Positions 50,101 to 59,100 of a stretch of 64,000 bases of DNA are shown piece by piece (position 1 is the stretch's first letter; every line of letters starts with the position of its first letter). A program made the position numbers and the translations under genes. Location: positions 23,775,208 to 23,839,207 of the forward strand of contig CM017561.1 in NCBI GenBank assembly GCA_007844125.1, in the 5' to 3' direction. This DNA is from Sinonovacula constricta. Lineage: Eukaryota; Mollusca; Bivalvia; Cardiida; Solecurtidae. The notes beneath the pieces are model-generated. The model saw only the letters and a list, made by a program, of their open reading frames with translations. It made no database searches and was not told where the DNA came from.

Positions 50101-53100
50101 TAGGCCTGTGGTTGATGCAGTTTAAGATGTTCATAAAGCTGTAATGTTGACTGTACTGGCTTATGTATGATAATGTTTATTATAAGACTCCTAAGAGTTT
50201 ATCCCAGCTTGAAACATTGCAGAATAAAAAGATTTAAGAACTTTTTTTTTTATTTTATTTATATTTTTTTTTTAAAATTCAAAAGTCTCATTTCCTAGCT
50301 TAGAAACTTTGATAACAAATAATCATAAAAATAAACATAAAAAATGAAAAGTTGATCAGCTAATACCACTTTTTCATTATCACAAAACTGTGTATTTCTC
50401 AAAGAAAATACATCAATATTTCTATTTAAAGTATCATTGTGACATATCTTTATACCTGTAGTATACTTCTATAATGCTATACCTAATGAAACATCTGTAG
50501 CTCAAATTATTTGAAGTTAGTTTAAACCTATTTATTTATAGTCGATTGGGAAACAAGTTCTTTTAACTTATATTAATCCCTCTCGACTGTCCACTTCCTG
50601 GATAGAACCAGTACTCAGGTACGGAATACCTGGAGCAATGTGCAGTAAATAGTCTTGCTCAAGGACTAACATCATGTGGTAAGTTTCGGGGTTCGAACCC
50701 GGGACCCTCTGATCCGGAGTCCAATGTCTTAACCACTAGACCACGAACGCCCACAAGTTATAAATTGTACAAAATTTCTTTGACTTACTGTAAACAGGTC
50801 TAGAGGTAGTTTTATCTTAGTATCTGTCTGCCATGCATGCCTGATCATAATGAGACAAATTTACAGCCATACAAATATCAAACTCACATTTATCCAGACT
50901 TTATATAGATATGTGTATTCATATTAGACCAACTGAGAAATCTTCAACAAATCCAAGCATGGGTCTAACTATTTTTTTTACATTTATATAATTTGACCAT
51001 TTCATTTGAGGTGATTGTTCTAGTTGTTGTCACAAAGGCCAGGCAAATATATAATTTTATCCTAGTCTGCTGTTAGTAGTCCAGTGCCACATATAGGCTC
51101 GTTTTTCCAACAACTATCATTTGTCAATGGAGTTTATGAAACCATGGGTCCAGTCGGAAGTTTTTAAGGGATGAAAGTTTTGTTTTAAACTTCCTTGCCA
51201 GTTGTTTTGTCCTATTTTATTTCCTTTATGGGTGGTATTGGTTATTTTGTTGTTTTTTTTCTGTCCATGATCATGTGTAAGTTTATTCTTCCTCTTTTAA
51301 CTTTTAAGCTGCAAAGCACAATTTGATTTGAGGCAAATAGAACAGATTCAAATCATCCTGAGCGTTCGTGGTCTAGTGGTTAAGACGTTGGACTCCGGAT
51401 CGGAGGGTCCCGGGTTCGAACCCCGAAACTGACCACGTGATGTTAGTCGTTGAGCAAGACAATTTACTGCACATTGCTCCAGGTATTCAGTACCTGAGTA
51501 CTGGTTCTACCCAGGAAGTGGACAGTCGAGAGGGATTAATATAAGTAAAAGAACTTGTTTCCCAATCGACTATAAGTAAATAGGTTTAAACTAAATCATC
51601 CTGTTTCACCTGATGCAAATAGTGTAGATCCAGACCAGCCAGCCAGACCCCATGCCTCAATGATTTTGTGTAAAAGGAACTCAGCTTCATTAAAAATAGT
51701 TTCACTAATATTGATAAAACACACTGGTTATTCTTCTTATTTATTTCAGTCCAAAGCCTGCAGAGATCAAACATGCATTGGCGAGTACGCGTACGAGCCT
51801 CAAGCTGCAGCTCATGCGCCAGCAGGCTGAGGAAGAGGACAAGAGGGAGCGGCAATATTCTCAGTCGTTCAAGTCGTCGTTTACGCCAACGAGTCGTATA
51901 GATGTCCCTCCAACACACAATCAGCCGGCTGAGGTGCCCACACAGGTGCTCAAGGTACAGTATTAGTTATCCCATATGTTCTGTTTCACATGCAAATAAT
52001 CCATTTTAAATTTTTAGTAAGCTGCTAATTTTTTTAATCGTTTTTTTTTATAGGGACCCCCAGTGGATTTAGTCAAAATTTAAATTAGACTTTTGTTGTA
52101 TTGTACCAAAAGTATGCAGTAATATTGTTTTTACAGATGACAAATTATATTTATATAATATAAGGCCTTATATCGGTAATCACAAAGCTTAAACTCCCCC
52201 TAAAAGTACAGTGATTGTAATTTTTTCTTATGGGCTTGACTTTTTTCTTTGTGTTGAGTCAAAAGAAACATTAAACATGCCGTTTGAGTCACTGACTTGT
52301 AACTCCTTAGCCCCTCACTTCGTCGGTTCAAGACGAGGGTGAGAACTTTCATGTAGGAAGGTTTTCCAGCTAACCTGCTGTGTGCCAGTGGTTCTGTCCA
52401 GGCATTAGTCTGGGATCTTCCTCCACCAATAGTCAGTTGGATTTCGCAAACATGACCATAATTGTGTAGGTGCGATGTAGCAAAAAACAAAAGACAAAAA
52501 AACAACATAAAATTTGTAAGTGTGGCTTATAGAGAGTAGGCATGTTTAAGTCTCCGGATCATGTGAATACTGAAACAAATATGCCTACTGGTAAAGCCCA
52601 TAGTTTTCACTCAAACAGTGTAATTATTGACTGAAAAAAAAATGCTTTTAGACATGTTTTAAGCATCACATAAAATGTTTACATGAGGAAATTAATGCTA
52701 AAGTATGAAAGATTCTATCCTATCTATAAACCTGTTGTCAGCCTATTGAAAACTGACATAAGTTTTGCGCTCACCTGAGCACAACGTGCTCAAGGGGAGC
52801 TCTTGTGATACTGCTTCGTCCGGCTTCCGACGTTAACATTTTAGCTTGTGAACACACCAGAGGCCACAGTTATTTTCTAATCTTCATCAAACTTTTGTCA
52901 GAATGTTCATCTGCATGAAATCTTGGAGGAGTTCATTATTGGGTCACCTTGGGTCAAAAAGTAGGTCACTACCGGTATGTCAAATCTTAGCAAAAGCTTG
53001 TGAACACACTAGAGGCTCCATTTATAGCCCAATCTTCACCAAACTTGATCAAAATGTTTGCCTTCATGGATGAGTTCATAACTGGGTCCCGTGGAGTAAA

Positions 53101-56100
53101 AAAGTAGGTCACAAGGTCAAATCTTAGAAAAGGTGGTGAACGCACTAGAGGCCACATTCATAGCCTAATCTTCACCAAACTTGATCAGATTGTTTGTCTG
53201 CATCAAATCTTGCATCAACCCAGTGGCCACACTAATAGTCCAATCTTCACTAAAGATTTCTGCTGTAAATTACTCTCAATTACTTGATACCAGATTTGAG
53301 CCTACTTAAAAGCCTGTGTCATCAGGTGAGCGATGAAGGGCCATCATGGCCCTCTTGTTATAACTCCCTCTCCCATCTGTTCATTTAGGTCCTCACCCTA
53401 CTTGACAAGCCAACCATTTCATTTATTACCATAAGCTCCTACTGGTATACTTTTTCTTATTAATTATCAAAGATAAACTGTACAACTAGCGCTTTAACTA
53501 CCGGTAATTTGACTTCAAAAATAGGTCTTACTTCTCCGTTTTCATAAAGAAAAAATCCATTGTACACAATTGTACACTATTAATACTATCTCTTTATGCA
53601 TTGACCTACAATAATTTGTTTCTCAGAGAAACTATTTCACCATTCAATAGGGGATTTAAGAACATACTAACTGCAGTACTTAATATATTGTCTAGAAGAC
53701 TACAATTTCATGTTCTTTATTTAGACCTATTCTAAGTAGACATAAATAGTCATAATGAAAGATTGTACTAGCAACTTCCTCTCTTCAAGTAGTCAGCCAT
53801 CCCTCTTAAATAATAAGTGAGGGTATCAGTGTTACAAGACATTATCTCTTTATTTAGCGACAATATACATACATCGGTCTATTGAACCTTGTATCTGAAG
53901 CGCCACCAAAATTTGTAGGTGCTTTTTCCAAGTCCATTACGAATTTGCACGTGAATTTCGCCATTTTCCTTGATTTGATAGTAAACTTAACTTTCAGTGG
54001 TGTTTAGTCAGTTATGTGGTAATTTTAAACGTGAGATGATATTCAAAACCTCTGTGAGAAGACTTTAAAAATCAAATATATTTTTTTTATGTGGACTTTT
54101 TTTAAAGGATTCGTGTGCAGAAGTGTTATCAGTTTTATGTAGTGGTGGAATGTAAATAAATTTCAAAACTTTCAGATTTTTTCTACAATAATGTGAGACC
54201 TGTTAACTGTACATAAAAGTGTAACTCACATACTGTGCCTGCTTACAAATGGCTGAATGTTACACCATCAGTAGACACAGTCAGGAGCATCTCAGTCTTG
54301 GATGGATGGACCATCTGTTGCGCAGTTGCTACTGTGGTTTCCCTAGCAACCAGCGTCCAAGTCCTTCTAAAGACTATTCAAGGCCCATAACTTTTCCCGT
54401 GAATTCAAGTGTGCAGGATTTATCAATTAGTAATAACACAGTGTTATTACCATCTTCAGAAAATGTGCCGTCAACAGTGCCATCTTCATATAATTGCTGC
54501 ACAAGTGTTAAGACTGTGAAAGAGAAAACAAATGAACAGTTGTACACAACAGAAAGTTGTCAGAGTCAGAGCTTTTCACAAAGGTCAGATAATGTTCATT
54601 ATCAAAAGGATCACGTTTCAGATTGTCAAGGTCTTCCGTCAATTGAGTGGTTTCTGTCTGATGTAAGTCCATTAAATGAAATGTTGCAACAGAAACATGA
54701 GGTACATACACTAGTCAAAATTTCCAAGTGCACACTTTGTATTTTACGGAATACCTGATAAAAACTGACAATGAAATACTTGAAAATTATTGAAAATATT
54801 TTTGAATATCGGGAAGATCGTGATTTTTTATGCCAGCGTGACGCTTCAGTAAATTATCGATAGATCGGTGCGCTTGAACCTAAATCCACAACACGTTCAT
54901 GCTTATGGATGTGTTTCACCTAATTAAGTTGTATAGCTGTCTTCTGCTGCAAAACAATGTGAAGACAAAGGTGTGCACTTAGAAATTTTGACGAGTGTAT
55001 ATAATGGTGTCAGATTCTAAGCTTGTACTATAAGTGGTCTGGGTTTAGAAAAGAAAGTTATTCTGTATATAAAAGCTCATTATTTTGCTAGTTCTCTGTG
55101 TATGTGAAAGGTGAAAACACTTCATCACATGGCAAATGAAAATGTACTGGAACTGCATTTAGCTGGTTTAGGCCATTTCATGACTGACAGGTGTTTTTTG
55201 TATGCAGATGAGATCTTGTTGATCGTTTAAAAGTTGTTTTGACCATTAACCACATGTTCACCAATATTCATGTTTTGTTTATTTGTTTTTCAGTCTTGAA
55301 GATAATCAATAATTTGGCTAATTATGATGAAGCTGAAATCTATTAAATAATGGTACTTTGTATTGTTTGTCAAAGCAATTAAACAAGCTGCACAGCAAGA
55401 TATACCTAACCCTCATGTTTCTAAGTTTCTTTCATTAACTAAAGATTCTGACTACATTTTTTTTCTTCAGGTGAAGACAAAGCTAGAGAACCCAACACGC
55501 TACCATGTGATAGAGAAGCAGCGGACACAGATCCAGTCATACCTTAATCAGTCTCAAACACAAGCTCATGCCATGGGCATCCACTCCATGCCAAACTTCC
55601 GCATCTCGTCTAGCGAGCCCGGGGGTATTCAGGTATCACACAGTGGTAGTGCCCCTGTCGATCCCGACAGCCCACTCTCCGTCGGTGTTAGTAGCGCCGC
55701 TACAAGCATGTCGGAGGTAAGCATGTCGGATATTGAAGATATAGATATAGACGATATCAGTATTGATGATGTAAGTATCGAGTTGAAAGATCAGAGTCAG
55801 CATCCACTCTGGCATATTGCCAAACCCCAGATAGGTGTGTGTTAACTCATGGTGGCGGAGCGCAAACTAGGGTCAAAGGTCACTAGCTTATGTAACCATT
55901 AAATGGGTTACCATACATTAAACTTATGGTAATAAACGTTCCCTCCTACCACACTGAGTTACATGCCACACAAAGTGGGTGGAGTTATGGTAGGGTGGAT
56001 GATGATGCTTAGAAGAGGCGTGTAACCAAGACAACCACAAAGGTGCTGGAACTGTTGGTAAACTAACCTGTTATTGTTACTGTTCTGTCTAACTCCTCTT

Positions 56101-59100
56101 TCACCTATGAAATCAAATTGGGAGTTGAGAAATTCAAAAACCAGATTTTTTTCACCTAATTACAATCCTTTTTTCTAAGCCTATAATTTCCTACTGCTGC
56201 CAATTGTATTTCTAACCAAAGTATCCCTGAAAGATTAATTTGCTATTATCAAACAAGAAATGTGTATGGTACAAAAAGAAAGCAGTTTATGGCACCAAAG
56301 AAAGAAGTGTCAAGTAAAGTGTTTTCTCTATTATTACAAATGTTTACAAATACTCCTTTTAATGCTTCGTGATATTCTAAGAACATTAAAAAAAAATCAT
56401 TTTGTCCATTTTGTGTTATTTAGGTATTTTGTCATATATTTAAGGTGTTTAAAGTTAAAAGTCATAATTAAAGCTAACAAATACTGATAGCTTATAGCAT
56501 ACATGTAAATGTAAACTTATTTTATAATTAAAGTTCATTGTTTGTTTTTTTATAATTGTCGAGTTCTTAACATTTTCATTAATAATGAAGAGGGTCAGAT
56601 ATGAGGTGTGTTATTGGTTTCATGTAGCTATGCTCTGACCAACCTTCACCATTCAGTACATATTAAAGTGTGAAGTCAAGATAGTTAGTCTCCACAGTGT
56701 AGGCTTTGGATGGGTCAAAAATAATTAGAATTGTAGTCTTAGTGTGCTAGTTAGTCCCCTACCGGTGTTTACACCGACGGGGACTATAGGTTTACCCTCC
56801 GTCCATCATTCCGTCTGTCTGTCTGTCTGTCTGTCTGTTCTGTCTGTCTGTCTGTCCGCTAAAAGTCTGGATCCTTTGATAACTTAAACACTATTAAAGC
56901 TAGGCGCATGAAACTTGGTATGTTAATAGGTAGCAATGTGTACAATATGCACACGCAAAATTTGGGTCGCTACCTTGAAGGTCAAGGTCACAGCATGACC
57001 TTGAAGCAAAAGAAATCGTGTCCGGCCCATAACTTTTTGAGGGACCGGTAGGGGACTACTGTATTGCCCGCAATACTATCAAATGCTTGTTATGTATTGA
57101 TCAATCCCAGGAAGATAGTCCTGGTCCTGGTCATAATCCTGGTCGGCCATTCCTGGAGCGGTCTAATCAGGATCTACACTATCTTCTGCTCAGTTGCTAT
57201 GTCTACTGTTTATTCAAAACATGTGGATGAAAGATGTTTATTTAGAAATGGCATTGTTTACTTACCAAATTTTACATGATCAGGGTTTTATCAAAACATG
57301 TTCCCCCAGAGTTTTAACTTTCACATTTTTACAAATAGACTAACAATTGCATGTCCCAGTTATTTCCATTGTTGATTAAACTCCACTTTGTATTTAGCAA
57401 CTTTGTAATATGTAAATTAAAGTTCACTTGTTAAATATTTTATAAAAAGTAAGTCTTCATTTCTCTAGTAGTTTTAAAGATACATGATATTGATTTTTTA
57501 TTTTTAACCATTATGTGTTATTAAAATCCATTTCCATAACTTGCTTAAGATTGCATGTATGTTAAGGCAAATGTTTTAATTGATTTTTTAATTAGATATT
57601 AATTGAAATTATCTGTTGACCTTGTGACCTCATGTTGTTTCCACCCTGTCTGGCAGGTGGAGAGTCTGCTAAATGATATAGACAACCTCGAGGCAGTGGA
57701 TACTGGGTATGACGATGATCTCAGCTTTATTACACCCTCCCTTATACAGATGTCCTCCACAGTAAGTGACAACACCCCCAAATATCTCAAACCCTGATCA
57801 GTACTGACGCTATGTCAAGTGACAAGCTCACAGTTTATCTTATGTATGACACCTAGAACCACTCGGCTTGCGGATCGGGAGGTCGTGGGTTCAAACCCCG
57901 GCCGGGTCTAACCAAAGACTTTAAAGTTGGTAGTAGTGGCTTCCCTCCTAACGTTCGGGGCTAAGGGGACAGCATTACGCCTGACTCGTCGGTGTCAGTG
58001 TAATGGACCGGCCGGGTTCAGTCCCTGGGCACCTCATAAGTGCCCCTGTGCTATAATGATAGAAATGTCGCTGCGCAGTATCGGCAAAAATGCCGGCTAA
58101 TCCCATCCCATCCTTAGAACCACTTGATGTATTTAAATTCTTGTTTCATTATCAAGCTGTATACACATGAGGTATGTTCTTCCATGTGCAGTTTGGAGAT
58201 ATACTTGCATGTTGAACTTACAACAACTGAAAATAGTTGAAAACTGTTGTGTTGCTTTTTGTAACATAAAGACAACCTCATCTTTCAAAGGAAAGCATGA
58301 TCACACATAATCTCATAATATTGGTAATTATGGAATCCGTTATTCTTTTTAGCTAAACAATGTTTTGATTTTTAATCACCCCACCAACCAATTAAGTTTG
58401 CGGGATTCTTTTTGCTAACAATGTTTTGAATTTTAATCACCCCACCCCCCAGTGAAGTTTGGGGGAGGGGGTAATAATGTAATCATGTTGCCTGTCAGTC
58501 CAGAGACACAATTTTGACCAGGCATCTTTTACAGGCCTATGTAATTTTTTTATGAAAATTCACATTTATTTTAAGTGCCATATGAATATGTCATGATGCT
58601 TCTTTATTAAGATCAAATGAAAATTGCCTGGGCTATTGCCCCTATTGACAGTATTCAGACATTGACAAGACATTAAGAGAGATTTTTAACAAGGATCAGG
58701 AGACCAAGGTATTCATTAGCCCTTGGTCTAGAGGTCTAAAATTTAAAAAAAAAAAAAAGTTTGATTAAGCTGCTTTTAAATACCACAATCGTCATGAGGA
58801 TCAGTATAACTTAAAATCACATCTAATTCAAATAATATCTCATGCACACAGAGATGTTTTTTATGTCAGTAAACTAAAGCTATTAGAAATACACCGTGCC
58901 ACATAGCCTGCTGTTATTTCTAGAAATTTAAAAAAATTGTATTTTAATTAAATGTAAGGGATGCCCGTGGTGTAGTGGTAGAGTCACGGATTTGTAACTC
59001 CTCTGACTGCTAAGCTTCTCACCGTGTGGGTTCAATTCCCGGTAGGTACGATGGACTTAATGTGGGAAGGTCTTCCAGCTGTCTTGCGGTGCATTGGTTG

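Larger units (their letters stand above)
32179..51749 (+). other. MITF intron 1 (19.6 kb), repeat-packed
   Basis: Bounded by GTAATA and TTTCAG. Holds the 12-, 87-, 22-, 31- and 25-bp arrays, SINEs, MITEs and foldbacks listed separately. I see no further coding exon in it. The stretches 32180-33057, 36521-37018, 37270-38235, 42230-43047, 46317-48506 and 48717-50513 show nothing recognisable beyond simple sequence, except for the foldbacks and the 28-bp triplicate listed separately. Confidence 0.85.

Noticed and set aside
51361..51440. Apparent tRNA gene with box A and box B
   Set aside because: The same head recurs in five dispersed copies attached to a common non-tRNA body with target-site duplications, so it is a SINE head, not a functional tRNA.
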